From positions 806,001 to 870,000 of the forward strand of contig JANFOG010000010.1 of the NCBI GenBank assembly GCA_024336345.1: a DNA stretch of 64,000 bases, in the 5' to 3' direction. The stretch comes from Mariannaea sp. PMI_226. Lineage: Eukaryota > Ascomycota > Sordariomycetes > Hypocreales > Nectriaceae. A model generated the notes under the pieces. It did no database searches. It saw only the letters and a program-made list of their open reading frames with translations, and was not told where the DNA came from. How positions within the stretch are numbered: position 1 is the first letter of the stretch; the number at the start of each line of letters is the position of its first letter. Shown here in pieces: positions 23,601-34,929 of this stretch. Made by a program: the position numbers and the translations under genes.

Positions 23601-26251
23601 TTTTCGCCCCTGTTCAGGCTGCATCACTGATCTTGAGTTTCCCTCCAACCTGAGGGTCGATACCTGGGTCAAAACTGGTACTGAGATCACAACTTTCTTT
23701 GACCCTCTGGTGGCTAAGATTATTGCGTTCGGATCAACTCGAGAGGAAGCTCTAGAAAAGCTAGCTAAGGGCCTCGCCATCACGCGTATTGAGGGAATAG
23801 AGACAAACCTCGATTATCTTCGCCAAATTGTTTCATCCTCTCTTTTCAGATCTGGGAACTACAATACAAAATCCCTCGACTCATTCCAGTTTGTGTCACA
23901 ATGCTTTGAGGTAGTACAACCCGGTGCTTTGACGATGGTCCAAGATTATCCCGGGAGAACAGGCTACTGGAGCGTTGGGGTCCCACCTGGTGGCCCAATG
24001 GATCATTTATCGTTTAGACTAAGCAACAGTCTTGTGAATAATGAGCCGGACGCAGCCGGACTCGAATGCACATTTCAAGGTCCTTCACTGCGATTCCACT
24101 GCGACGCCGTTATTGCAGTAACGGGTGGCGATGTGCCAATTACCATTGACAACGTCCAAGTGGCCGCAAACCAAGCTATTCGTATCCGATCGGGGCAAAC
24201 CTTGGTTATTGGAATGGTTGAATATGGATATCGGGTATATCTTGCGGTGCAGGGAGGAATACGGGTGCCTGTGGTTATGGGGAGCCGCACAACTTTCGAA
24301 CTGGGCAAGCTTGGAGGGTTCAAAGGTCGTAAACTCCAAGTTGGGGATATTCTCCCAATCGCTTCCCGTGGTGCTTCGGAGAACAGAGGTGATGTCCTTC
24401 GAATTGCTCCTCCAATACCTATTCCTCGTCAGCCAAATTCCCAGTGGTCGATACGCGTTATCCCAGGCCCTCACGGCGCACCAGAGTATTTTACCTCCGA
24501 AAGCTTCAAACAACTCTTTTCAGGGCAATGGAAGGTCCATCACAACAGTAATCGACTTGGAGTACGGCTTACGGGTCCACAGCCAGAGTGGGCTCGTCAA
24601 ACGGGTGGTGAGGCAGGACTGCACCCCTCGAACATTCATGATAGTCCGTATTCAATCGGCAGTGTCAGCTTCACAGGCGATGAGGCAGTTGTATTGTCCT
24701 GTGATGGTCCAAGCCTTGGGGGCTTCGTCGTCTTCTGTGTAATAGTGTCAGCAGATCTTTGGAAGATGGGCCAAGTAAGACCAGGGGATACTATTCGATT
24801 CGATATCATCAGTGTCAAGCGGGCCTTGGAACTCAATCAGCAGCTAGATGAGGCAGTCAAAAACCTTACGGAGATTCCCGCTGCTGATGACGCTGAATCA
24901 AGCAACCTGACTATTGAGAGACTTCTCGCTGAAAATCCTGGAGTCGTTGGTCGTGTTGATGTAGATGGTCAACAAATTCTTGTTCTACAAGCCGGCGACC
25001 GCGCTATGTTGCTGGAATTCGGTGAAGCTACAGCATTCGACCTTCGGCAAAGCTTTGGAATCTTTGCCTTCTGCCAACAGCACAAAAAGAATCCCATTCC
25101 CGGCGTCGAGGAGCTGACCCCTGGTGTCTTCACACTTCATGTTTTCTACAAGAGCGGGCTAAGTCCTGAAACGATGATGAGTCGCTTCATTGAGCACGTA
25201 GGATCGTATAGCATGCCGACAGAGGTTGCGTCCCGCGTGTTTCATCTGCCTCTGGCGTTCAACGACAGTGTCAACCAAGCAGCTGTGCAGAGGTACTCTG
25301 CAACGATCCGGAGCGAAGCCCCATGGCTGCCAAGTAACATTGAGTTTCTAGAAACGCTTAACGGTATTGACGACATTTCCGGTCTTCTGCAAAATGCCAC
25401 ATTCCTCGTTCTCGGTCTCGGTGATGTGTTCATGGGCTCACCCTGTGCTATTCCATTAGATCCCCGCCATCGATTATTTGGAACGAAATATAATCCCTCG
25501 CGATCTTTCACACCTCGTGGGGCCGTCGGCATTGGTGGACAATACATATGCATATATGCTACAGACTCCCCCGGCGGATATCAGCTCGTAGGCCGTACCG
25601 TTGACGTGTGGGACTCGAGCTTAGTTCGTGTCGAATACGGTGAAATGGATAACCACAAAAACAAAAGCCCAACAGATATTAATCCCTGGTTGTTCCGACA
25701 GTTTGATCGCATCACCTTTTACAATGTCAGCGAGGCTGAGCTCGACACAAAGCCCCGAGCTGAGCTCGTCCGGGTCAGCGATGGCGTGCTTGATTTGCTC
25801 GAGTATGAAACGTGGTTAGACAGGAACAAAGACGACATTTCAGCATCAGCAGCTCGACAGGCGAGAGCCATAGAAAGCGCTCCTTTCCTCGAAGATCTGC
25901 GCCGGCCCTACCTTCCAAGCGTCAGAGAGCTTGATGTAGTTCACAGCCCCGCGTTTGGCGACTCCGACTTGAACGGGGAACGGGTTGCCGCCATGATGCC
26001 TGGACGATGCTACAAGGTGAATGTCAAGAGAGGAGACATAGTCGAGAAGGGCGACATTTTGGTAAGTTGATAATTATAAAGGCAACAGCAGCTGGTAGAG
26101 AACAAAAACTAACATGAGACAGTTGTGCTTGGAGTCAAGCAAGATGGAGGTTGAAATTCGAAGCCCTGCCAGCGGCAAATGCAAAGCAGTGCTCGTAGAA
26201 GCGGGAGATTTGGTGGAAGTCAACGACGGCATGGTAATTATCGAAGCTTGA
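20647..26251 (+). CDS. DUR1,2: Urea amidolyase (allophanate hydrolase + urea carboxylase)
   Basis: Two exons, 20647-26061 and 26123-26251, give 1847 aa, close to the 1835 aa of yeast Dur1,2. Domain order: amidase (about 1-470) with Lys85 in PFAAKDNID, cis-Ser near 160 in SGGSSSGSA and Ser184 in TDTAGSGR; allophanate hydrolase C-terminal domain (about 490-620, LAVVGAHLAGFPL-like); biotin carboxylase from about 637 (KVLVANRGEIALRI, ATP-grasp STAGGGGIGLSYC, EVNTRLQVEHPITE); carboxyltransferase KipA-like (about 1085, GALTMVQDYPGRTGYW) and KipI-like (about 1530, FHLPLAFNDS) parts; C-terminal biotinyl domain. It converts urea to allophanate with ATP and bicarbonate, then to ammonia and CO2, in the cytosol. 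The intron is close to the end and has a good ACTAAC branch site. The biotinylated Lys (residue 1812) sits in LESSKMEVEI, not the usual AMKM. The start is the ATG after an A-rich leader. Confidence 0.96.
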
Positions 26252-26848
26252 GCGATTCCCAGAGAAATGATGTATGAGATCCCTAGCGTACTGCGAGAGA
26301 ATCACTTCGGACAACTCACGACGAGGCTCCGCTATAGAGTCAAATACGTCCTCAAGGCTGGTTGTCAGAGAACGTAGAGTTAGATCACCGTTGGTCTTAT
26401 TTGTCTACTTTCCTCTGTTTCCTTTTTGCGAGAAATTTAAGAAATAGAGTATATAGAGATAACGAAACGCATTTTTTCGATTTGACAATGCTTGTCGGGG
26501 ACAACGCAAACTGGTAGTTCTATTTGGGTCATGGCTATCGCAGTTCTGTATCCTAAATCATCCGAAATGAGTCCAAATTGAACTTTTCCAACCGTAAACA
26601 CTACAGGGATACGTTCTATATGTCAACTACGACCCATATGCCAAAGGGACTTGAGTCGTATAGTACTCCTCGCCCCAGAGGCCTGTTCTATCTTCCCGTC
26701 GCCAAATGGGTCTCGTAGCGGCCAACAACTGTTCTATATCATCTAAACTCCACTCTAATATTCCTTGAATCTGTATTTGGATGCAATTAAAAAAAGACTG
26801 AATCCTTCAACGAAGCTTCCAATGCTCTTTCACCGCCTGTAGTCCTTC
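26252..26848. other. Convergent intergenic spacer
   Basis: This spacer holds the 3' flanks of the urea amidolyase and the GT1 gene. I recognise no coding sequence. Confidence 0.5.
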
Positions 26849-28150
26849 CTATCGACGCTGGTGTTCCTGGGCGAGTTTCTCCAGCAGATCACAAGCCGAT
26901 ACCGCACCTCCAAGTTCGTTCAACTCGTCGCCTAGCTGAGCGGCCCGCTCTCTATAACCTGCGTCGCCCAGAATCTTGGTAGCGGCATCTTGTATTTGGC
27001 GGGTAGATGGATTGTCCGTCCTCAGATCTATTCCTGCGCCCGCCCACTCGACTCTCGCCGCCGTGTCCTTCTTGTCCTCCGTCTGGCCCGCGCATATCAA
27101 CGGCACGCTGTGGGACAGGGCCTGCGTGACGCTTCCGTAGCCGCCATTGGTAATGAGGAGACAGAGCTGCGGCAGAAACAGGTGGTAGGGGAGAAATGTG
27201 GCGAAGCGGACGTTGGGCAGGTCTCCTAACCGATGCTTGACCAGCTCTGGGTATGGTGAGGTAACCACCAGGAGCAGATCTGGGTCAGTACGGAGGGCTT
27301 CAATAGCCGGAATGATTAGCGAGGTTGGGTCCATAGCCAGGGTTCCTTGAGTTATGCCCACAACTCTCTGATGCTTCACAACGTCGTCCCACCACGGCGG
27401 GAGCACACCGGAAGCCGCTGGGAGTTTCGTGACTAGCGGGCCTACGAAATTGGTATGTTCTCTATATTCCAGGGGTTTCGCAAGCTGGTTGAACTCCAGC
27501 GAGGGGGAGGAAGCTTGAATATGCAAGTGAGGGCTGTACCTGAACGACTCCATAGGTTCGCCATAGGGAAGGATGCCGAAGCCCCGAGCTCTTCGCTGCC
27601 GGTTGAGCAACGGCCGGAGCAGGATGGGCAAGACTATCCACTGAATAAAGAGGTGATGGATGTAGTTCAAGAGCAGATCGTAGAAAGAAGCTGGGGGTGC
27701 ATCTCCCGATCTTATGTGCGGAGCACCCCAGCCTGAGGTGTACATGGGAATCACACCGAGCGTTGCATACACAGGAATCTCCCCCGCTTCGTACAGTGCT
27801 CTCGCACCGAGCGGGAGGACGTCAACAAGCACAACATCCGCGTCAAAGCCTCTCAGCACCCGGCGATAGTCGTTTATCTGCCCCACCAAGCGGAACATTA
27901 ACCGTCTGTACGTCAACCTCCGGTAGTGAGGGTCCAGAATACCAGTGTTATTGGTTCTGATGAGGGGCGAGTCGATGAACGAGATGGAGTTGGTTTTGAG
28001 GTGCTTTGCTCCGGTGAAGGTGACACGGGCTTCGTTGTCCTCGCTGGTCAGCCACACGACGTCGTGGCCTCTGCGCACCAGCTCCTGGGCCACGGCTTGC
28101 ATGGGATACGCATGGCCGGCTGGGAAGTGGGAGTGAAGAAGTATCTTCAT
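26849..28150 (-). CDS. GT1-type (MGT/UGT-like) glycosyltransferase, intronless
   Basis: A single exon of 433 aa. The fold is GT-B. The N-terminus MKILLHSHFPAGHAYPMQAVAQELVRRGHDVVWL is the usual acceptor-domain start, here with the HFPAGH element. The donor-binding C-terminal motif reads ITNGGYGSVTQALSHSVPLICAGQTEDKKDTAARVEW. The first position is Asn instead of the His of plant and animal UGTs; I believe this NGGYG form is normal for the bacterial-type MGT and fungal subfamily. Such enzymes glycosylate small hydrophobic acceptors such as macrolides, polyketides or sterols; the acceptor here is unknown. There is no signal peptide, and the hydrophobic stretch near residues 160-185 looks internal. 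The absence of introns and the bacterial-like architecture are compatible with old horizontal transfer, but prove nothing. Confidence 0.9.
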   Translation of the reverse strand: MKILLHSHFPAGHAYPMQAVAQELVRRGHDVVWLTSEDNEARVTFTGAKHLKTNSISFIDSPLIRTNNTGILDPHYRRLTYRRLMFRLVGQINDYRRVLRGFDADVVLVDVLPLGARALYEAGEIPVYATLGVIPMYTSGWGAPHIRSGDAPPASFYDLLLNYIHHLFIQWIVLPILLRPLLNRQRRARGFGILPYGEPMESFRYSPHLHIQASSPSLEFNQLAKPLEYREHTNFVGPLVTKLPAASGVLPPWWDDVVKHQRVVGITQGTLAMDPTSLIIPAIEALRTDPDLLLVVTSPYPELVKHRLGDLPNVRFATFLPYHLFLPQLCLLITNGGYGSVTQALSHSVPLICAGQTEDKKDTAARVEWAGAGIDLRTDNPSTRQIQDAATKILGDAGYRERAAQLGDELNELGGAVSACDLLEKLAQEHQRR

Positions 28151-28686
28151 GGCCTCATATGAGCGGGGGAAAATGCAATTTAGTTCTTTTTGAGACTTGA
28201 GGGTTTGAGCTCCCTCTCCTTTGTGGGGGAGCCGTCGACTCCGGAGAGCGTCGAAGGAACGTGTGGCGGTACAAAAGACGAGGCTTATGAGAGATGGATA
28301 GAGCCTGTGGGGGGGGTGGGAGGCTGCCCCATGTTCCCAGGAGTGTGCAACATGCTACGACAAGACATCGTTCTCGACCACACCGCAACCTCTAGTCAGC
28401 AAGATGAGGGTTGGATTTTGCACACAGGATATCACCAGGCAAAGGGAATTAATCACATCTGTGTCCACTGTACTGGTAGCGCGAATGGATTGAGATTACA
28501 TAGACTCCTCCACCTCAATGCACAGAAGTAGATTTTCAATTACTTCACACTTTAGCCCACAGGATCGTTGCAGAATTATCTTCTCGTGGTTTTTTAAAAT
28601 TAAATTCGTCTAATTGATGTGTGATTGACCTCGTCGTGAATCTTACAGGTCCCTTATTTATGTACATACCAGATTCATCTGGTCCC
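28151..28686. other. Intergenic region between GT1 and ATM1
   Basis: No gene is recognised. It contains the promoter of the GT1 gene and the 3' UTR of ATM1. A short open frame at 28190-28531 has no family features. Confidence 0.5.
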
Positions 28687-30869
28687 TCAAACTTTTGTTT
28701 CCTTCTCTTTGCTCTCCCCTTGTTCGGTTCCATCCTCGTGGAACATCGTCTCTTGGGCTGTCATGTTACAAATATTAGCAAACTCTGGTCTCATCATTTG
28801 TAGTAAGAAAAAAAAAACTTACCACTCCATAACTCTGCATACACACCGGCGCGATCGATGAGTTCACGATGGCTGCCCATCTCGGCTACCTGACCCTCCT
28901 TCAGCACGATAATGAGATCTGAATCGAAAATAGTTCTTAATCGGTGGGCGACAAAGACGCTAGTTCGACCCTTCTCCCTAAGAATGCCGTTGATATTCAT
29001 CATCAATGCCTGCTCCGTGTGGGTATCCAAGGCACTCGTTGCCTCGTCAAAGAACAGCAGTGGCGGGTCCTTGAGTAATAGTCGGCTCACAGCCAAGCGC
29101 TGTTTCTCGCCGCCAGAAATCATCAAGCCGCGCTCGCCAACCTTCGTGCTGTACCCGTCTGGGAACTTCTGGATCGTGTCGTGCACGCGGGCCCGCTGAG
29201 CCGCCGCGACTACCTCCTCGTGAGTGGCCTCGATGGAGCCGTATCGAATATTGTGCTCAACAGTGTCGTTGAACAGGGGAGTATCCTGGGGCACAACGCC
29301 GATAGATTTCCGAAGGGATTCAAGGTTGACATCCCGAATATCCTGGTCATCAATCAAAATCCGACCACCTTGGACATCGTAGGATCTGAAAAGGAGACGT
29401 AGCAGGGTCGATTTTCCGCATCCACTTGGGCCAACAATGGCAACCTTCTTGCCTGCGGGAATTGTCAATGACAAGTTTTGCAGGATAGGGCGGTCGGGGT
29501 GGTATGCAAAGTTGACATTCTCGAATTTGATCTCTCCGCCCCGGGATAGAACCAATGGTTTAGCATTGGGCTTCTCTTGGATGCTTGTATTGACCTTTTG
29601 TAGGTTAAATAGAGTCTCCATATCCAGTAGAGACTGTCGGAGTTCGCGATAAACAGAACCTAGGAAGTTGAGTGGCACCGAGAGCTGGAAGACAAGCTGA
29701 TTCACCATGACCAAATCGCCCACTGTAAGGGAGCCGCTGGCAACACCATTGGCGGCGAGGTACATCATAGCGGTCAGCGCAGTAGAAAAGATGAGATTTT
29801 GGCCACTGTTGAGGAAAGCCAGCGAGGTAGCAACCTTGATTGAGCTCTTCTCGTACTGTTGTAGGGCCTGGTCATAGCGAGCGACTTCAAACTTTTCATT
29901 GTTGAAATACTTGACAGCTTCGTAATTGATGAGAGAATCCACGGCAACCGTTGACGCCTTGTTATCGGCCGCGTTGGCCTGTCGTCGGAATTTGGTTCGC
30001 CAAGCAGTGGTCATAATAGTGAATGCCGTGTAGCTCACCATAGTGAGCACGGTGATAGCAGCGAACTGGGCGCCATATTGCCAAGTCAGGATTCCACAGA
30101 CCATTGAAATTTCGAGAGCGGTGGGCAGAACATGGAAAACCATGCTTGTCAAAAGAAAGCTGATTCCCTTGGTACCTCGGTCAATAGCCCTTGTCAGGCC
30201 ACCCGTCTGCTTGGACAAATGGAAAGACAGATCGAGCCGCAAGAGGTGATCAAAGACATTTCCGGCAACCCGTCGAATGGCCTTCTGGGCTACAGATGCA
30301 AATACAGCATTTCGAACCTCTTGAAACAGTGTTGCGCCAATTCGGGTAGCGCCGTAGGCAAGGATCATGGCACCAGCGACTGTTGTTGCAGTACCTCCCA
30401 TGGCGGCAATGTCGATGTTCATGGAATCGACAATGCTCTTAAAGTAGAAAGGAACTTGTACATTGAGCACCTTCGCGCCAACCAGCAAGAACACAGCCAA
30501 ACTGACACGCAGCTTTGTACCGAGACTGTCCTTGGGCCAGAGATATTGAGTCATCTCCTTCATAATGGCCCAATCGGCCTTGCGCTGCTCAGTAGCAGTC
30601 TTTTCCACGGTAGCAAGAGGGTCATTCTGAGTAGGCGATGGCTTTTTCGAGGCAGCTACCACTGTTGCCTTTACTGCAGCTGTCTTATTGGGTTCGTTGT
30701 GGGTGACGCCGGAAACCGGAGGCTGTTCTCGAAGAGAAGCAGAAGAGGTCCATAGCGGATGGACGGATGTAGTCGGTCGCTGAGGCAGCCAAGGTGGTCG
30801 CGAGTATATCTTGGAGAAGCCGTACCGAGTGCAACCCAAGGGTGAGCGATATAACAGTCGGGGGAGCAT
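28687..30869 (-). CDS. ATM1: Mitochondrial iron-sulfur cluster ABC transporter Atm1
   Basis: Two exons on the complement, 30869-28823 and 28757-28687, give 705 aa. The N-terminus is rich in Arg, Ser and hydroxylated residues without acids ([20 protein letters not shown]), a clear mitochondrial presequence. One membrane domain (about 125-420) with six helices is followed by one ATPase domain: Walker [10 protein letters not shown] near residue 480, signature SGGEKQR near 582 and Walker [13 protein letters not shown] near 605, then the H-loop VAHRLRT. Atm1 sits in the inner membrane and exports a glutathione-linked sulfur/iron-sulfur precursor for cytosolic Fe-S assembly. The small last exon encodes the usual hydrophilic tail ending KEKETKV. 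Without splicing, the reading would end in an unrelated [10 protein letters not shown]. Confidence 0.96.
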
Positions 30870-32366
30870 GTTGACGGTTCAACTCGGCGGTCGCATCGTG
30901 GTCGGTCTTCGGAATTGGTGGGGTAGGGGAGCTGAGTCGGAGCTTCGCAGCGAGCTCGGCGAGGGGTAATATTGCGCGCAAAGCAGGAATTCGAGAAGGG
31001 AAAACGTGGTGAAGACAGAAACCAGAGGATTCAGAGCGCCTTCAGCGCAATATTTGAACGAGGAAAACGGAATGACAGTCGGGAAGGAAGCCGACAGGGG
31101 AGTTTGTACCTTATGCAAGATCTGACGCAACTCCAGAAGTGGGTAGCCTCCTCCAAATCTAAGCGGGATGATGCAAGCGGCTTTGGCGCCTCAGGCAGCC
31201 GACGATCTATAGATCATGAATTAATCACTCATGGCCCTCGTTTGATATAAGTTCAATCATCACTACTCTAGTAGATTACCTAATTGGTAAAAATGCTACT
31301 GGACTTACACAGAAATACCGCTCCATTTTCTATGTGAATACGATTGCAATTGAAAGAAAAGAAGTGGTATCCAAGACTCTTTTTTAAAGATACAATTACC
31401 CCCGCTTCTCCCAAGATTAGGAGGAAAATGCAGAGCACACGACCCGCCCCATCGTTGACTCGGGTCGAAGATCGCGTCATAGCAAGGGGCAGAATCAACA
31501 TCCGAGACCGATGCCACAACTGTTTAGTTTGATAAGCATTTATTTATTTCACGTGTAATTTTCGATATTAATTCACCATGCCAGTATGCGTCTGGTCTTC
31601 CCAATATCCACTCCTGTTCCAATTTTTGTCGTTGAAGCACGTCTAGTCCAAGTTTTCGTATTCTCCAAGTGGGTAGGTACTTGTCATGATGAGCACATAA
31701 TACCAGCAATAGTTGGTCCTTTGTGCAGCAAAATCCAGGAACCAGATTTTAGATTGCATAGTTAAATTTCCCCCGTGCGATATTGCTCATTATCAAGCCG
31801 TGTTGTAGACAATAGGCAATTATGACGGGCGGAACGAGTCGCTTGGCCCTTGCCACGACATCAGGATTTTTGTCCAATCGTAATTAGGTGGTTTCGCAGT
31901 ACTTTGATCTGTATGCTTTAATAAGGGTCCAAATTTTCCAGCCTAAGTTCAACCTTCAACTATTCGAATCTATACTCATGTTTTGCAACAGAAATACATT
32001 CACTATACATCAGTGCTATTGCCACCAGTCGCAAGCCGAGTTCTATCCTGCTATTTATAAGATGCTGAGAATCGTATGGACAATCGCACTTCGCCTTGCC
32101 CACTGATGAAAATACCAACCAACGGACGAATGAACTTTTACCACGGTCTCTCACATCCAAGCTCCCAAGACAAAACAGACAAGTAATACAAGGAATAATG
32201 AAACCATGAAACACAAGACATAAATGCATCAGATGAAGAAATATATATAAACCAAGACAAGCAGTAAGAACATATAAATTCCAGAAAAAGATCGAATAAC
32301 AAGACAGCCCAGTCCTTTCACGGAGTTCATAACATTACCAACAAGCGATGTGGCAACTCTAGGCTC
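30870..32366. other. Intergenic region upstream of ATM1
   Basis: I see no gene. The sequence becomes AT-rich from about 31260 to 32300. Short frames such as 31344-31532 and 31888-32106 lack any recognisable feature. The promoter of ATM1 lies at the left end and the 3' UTR of the zinc-finger gene at the right end. Confidence 0.55.
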
Positions 32367-34929
32367 TTAGGTAGCACTTCCGAAGCAGTCGGGAGTTTGG
32401 AGCCCGTCAATGTCACAAGTAGAAGTGTACATTGTAGGCTGACTTGGTACGCGGGTCAACGGCGAAGCCATTCCACCATTCATTTGCATCGTCTCGAGCA
32501 ACTGCGCATTGGCCGATGGCTGCAGTGCTGGTCCACTAATGCCCATTTGAAAGTCCTTTGTAGGAAAAATATTCTCCAGAGTATTGGCCGGCAGCTGGCT
32601 GAATTGTGGTTGATAAGGTAGTTGTTGATTGAATAGATGTGCATTAGCCAATTGCTGTTCGAATAACTGCTGCTTGTCGAGCTCTTGGGTGCTGACCGGC
32701 CTTTGTTCGAACGACCGGGAAACCACACCAGCCGGGATATTAACTTGTACCACTGGAGGATGTTGGTTTCTACCTTTCGAGGTAGTGGCTACACGCAAAC
32801 GAATATCGGTAAGAGGGTCGACCAAATGACATGATATCGTTGACCTAAACTCCGGCAGGGTAACTGGAAGGGAAGGCGTCGGTGAAGAGTCCGTTGAGGC
32901 ATCAGCGATAGCATCGGACGCACCAGTTGCTCTTATGGCGGCATCTCGGAGTTTTTCAGTGGATGTGTCGATGATCCGTGTGGAAACAGCAGAGTCCAAG
33001 TTCGTGACTATAGCGAAACACTCTGACATCATTTCTATATACTCGCTGTGAGTGGGATGATATTCATCTGTAGAGACAATGCACCCGCTCTTGGCAGCCA
33101 TATTGGCTCTCGCAGAATGTACGGCTTCGAGCAATATCTTGCCCAGTTGTTGGAGAACGAGGGGCTCCGCCTCACCTCCATCAACTAATAGATGTTATGA
33201 TCGGTTAGATAACGCTAGGCTACACGGAAAAGGGACATACGTACACGGGGAGATGGGTTTCGGCAGGCTAGGGAACTGCGCGGCAGGAAACAGGACTTCC
33301 CAGATAGCAAGAAAGCACTTCAACTCATTATCAAGCCACTCCCTAGAATTTTCAGTGTAATGTTTCTTCCCGGCCTTTTTAATCTCATTCTGGACGTCCT
33401 TCCACTGCTTTTCAGTCATGTAATAATGAGCGTCTTCTGGATTGAGGTTTTTGGCTTTGTCTTCGGCTTTTGCCCTCGCCACTGGGGTATGGGTTCGATG
33501 AAGATGTTGTCTGTTACCCTAAGTGTGAGCAATCTATATCTGCGTTGAGAACAGCGCAACCTTCTTGCATTCACTGTACCTCAACGTGCTTCGCGTCGGA
33601 CGATATACTGAAGATCGACAAGACTGGAACTTGGGGTTGCTGCTGATTGCAGCCTGGAACGCAACGCAATACGGACACGCGTAAGACTTGCCAGCCTTTC
33701 GCTTCTTGTCCTTTCGGCCTGCAGAGTTTCCGTCTCGAGAACCTTCATCTGAACCTCCACCAGACCTGTCCCCTAATTCATCCCCTTCGCCGTTGTTGCC
33801 ATTTTGGTCCTGTGTGGCCTTGCGCTTCTTTGCCTTGCCAAAGTTGTAGCTAGCGCCGTCGCCGGTATCAGTCGAGTCAGGACTCTGCGCGCTTCCGTTG
33901 TCGCCTTCATCGTCAACCGGAGTTGGTAGTGAGGTTGAATCGCTTTGTGTGCCCAGAAGTATATCTTGTTTCTCACCGGGGAGATGCTGGACGGCACGAA
34001 TAATGTATTCTGTGTATGCTTGCTTGTCTTGCAACACTTCTCGGATTGATGCGAAAATATGAGGCTCTGGTTGATTGACTTCTATATCAGCAGACTTTGG
34101 GACAGAAATTCCAAGCGTACGACCCTTGGACATAACCTCTCGTTCAGGTGTCACTGACCACCGTCCTGGTTTGAATACATCGCTCATCGTTTTAACGGGC
34201 TATCATCGCCAACATATCAGCTCGTGTGCACGAGGGTAAGGGAGACCCATGAGTGTCTCAATTCAGCGCCCTAGACATGGTGTAAATGCAATATTAACCT
34301 ACATAGTCGTGCCCCTCAACAAAGGCGCTGCCACTGCTGGGTTGAACCAAATCCTGCGCTGGCGGTTTGCTCCAATCGCCTGTTTGATGTAACAGAATAG
34401 TTGACCCAGAGCCTCCAGAGCCTAGCGAATCACGTCGGGAGCATTCGGTAAGAGGAGAAGAGAATTGACGCTGATTTTCTTTCGACGAACATGATTCAAG
34501 ACCCGTCAAAGTCGCTGCTCTGTGACCCCAATTGATGGAAACACCATTATCAACCACAGCTCCATTACGACCGATCACAGGTCCGTTAATTTGCGACCGA
34601 TCCTTGTCCATCAAGTCGGAATAGATGTCTCCATTTCCAGAAGGCTGCATAGCAGGTTCCCTCTTTGCATTTGCTCGAAGGAAGGAGAAGGAGCCATTGA
34701 CGTGGTGAACGCCGTTTGATGCGGAGCAGTCACGCCACCTGTCGGGACCGGGGGGGTTCTCCTCAGGAGTTGAGGGCATTTGATTGCGAGTACTTTTATT
34801 CACTGACGTGTATTGGGATATTTTTTCCGGAAGATGTTGGAATCCGGTCGCCATATTGGAGAGCCGAGAACAGCGCTCTTCGAGATGAGGGCTCAAGATC
34901 GGATGTCTTCGATTGCCAGGGAGAGACAT
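32367..34929 (-). CDS. C2H2-like zinc-finger protein with Gln-rich C-terminus
   Basis: The proposed model on the complement is 34929-34303, 34199-33609, 33518-33245 and 33184-32367, in phase, 769 aa. The finger is split by an intron: KSYACPYC (about residue 378-385) and FQSC in exon 2, then GNRQHLHRTHTP in exon 3. This matches the fungal pattern ACP[FY]...C...HLxRxH of a putative regulator finger. Exon 2 carries a basic Lys-rich stretch (DKKRKAGK) before the finger and acidic/Ser-rich linkers. Exon 4 ends with a Gln-rich part (QQLFEQQLANAHLFNQQL). The first exon is Ser/Asn-rich and unfamiliar. It joins only if intron 34302-34200 is real; otherwise the ATG at 34187 (MSDVFKPGRW) would start a 556-aa protein. 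A nuclear role is inferred from the finger. The ligand pattern is imperfect. Confidence 0.7.

Noticed and set aside
28794..28822. Alternative C-terminus of Atm1 ([10 protein letters not shown])
   Set aside because: It is intron read-through. The spliced tail ([10 protein letters not shown]...KEKETKV) fits the family better.
33195..33482. Separate small gene beginning MARAKAEDKA
   Set aside because: It is the internal exon of the zinc-finger gene; its first codon is GTG and it joins in phase on both sides.
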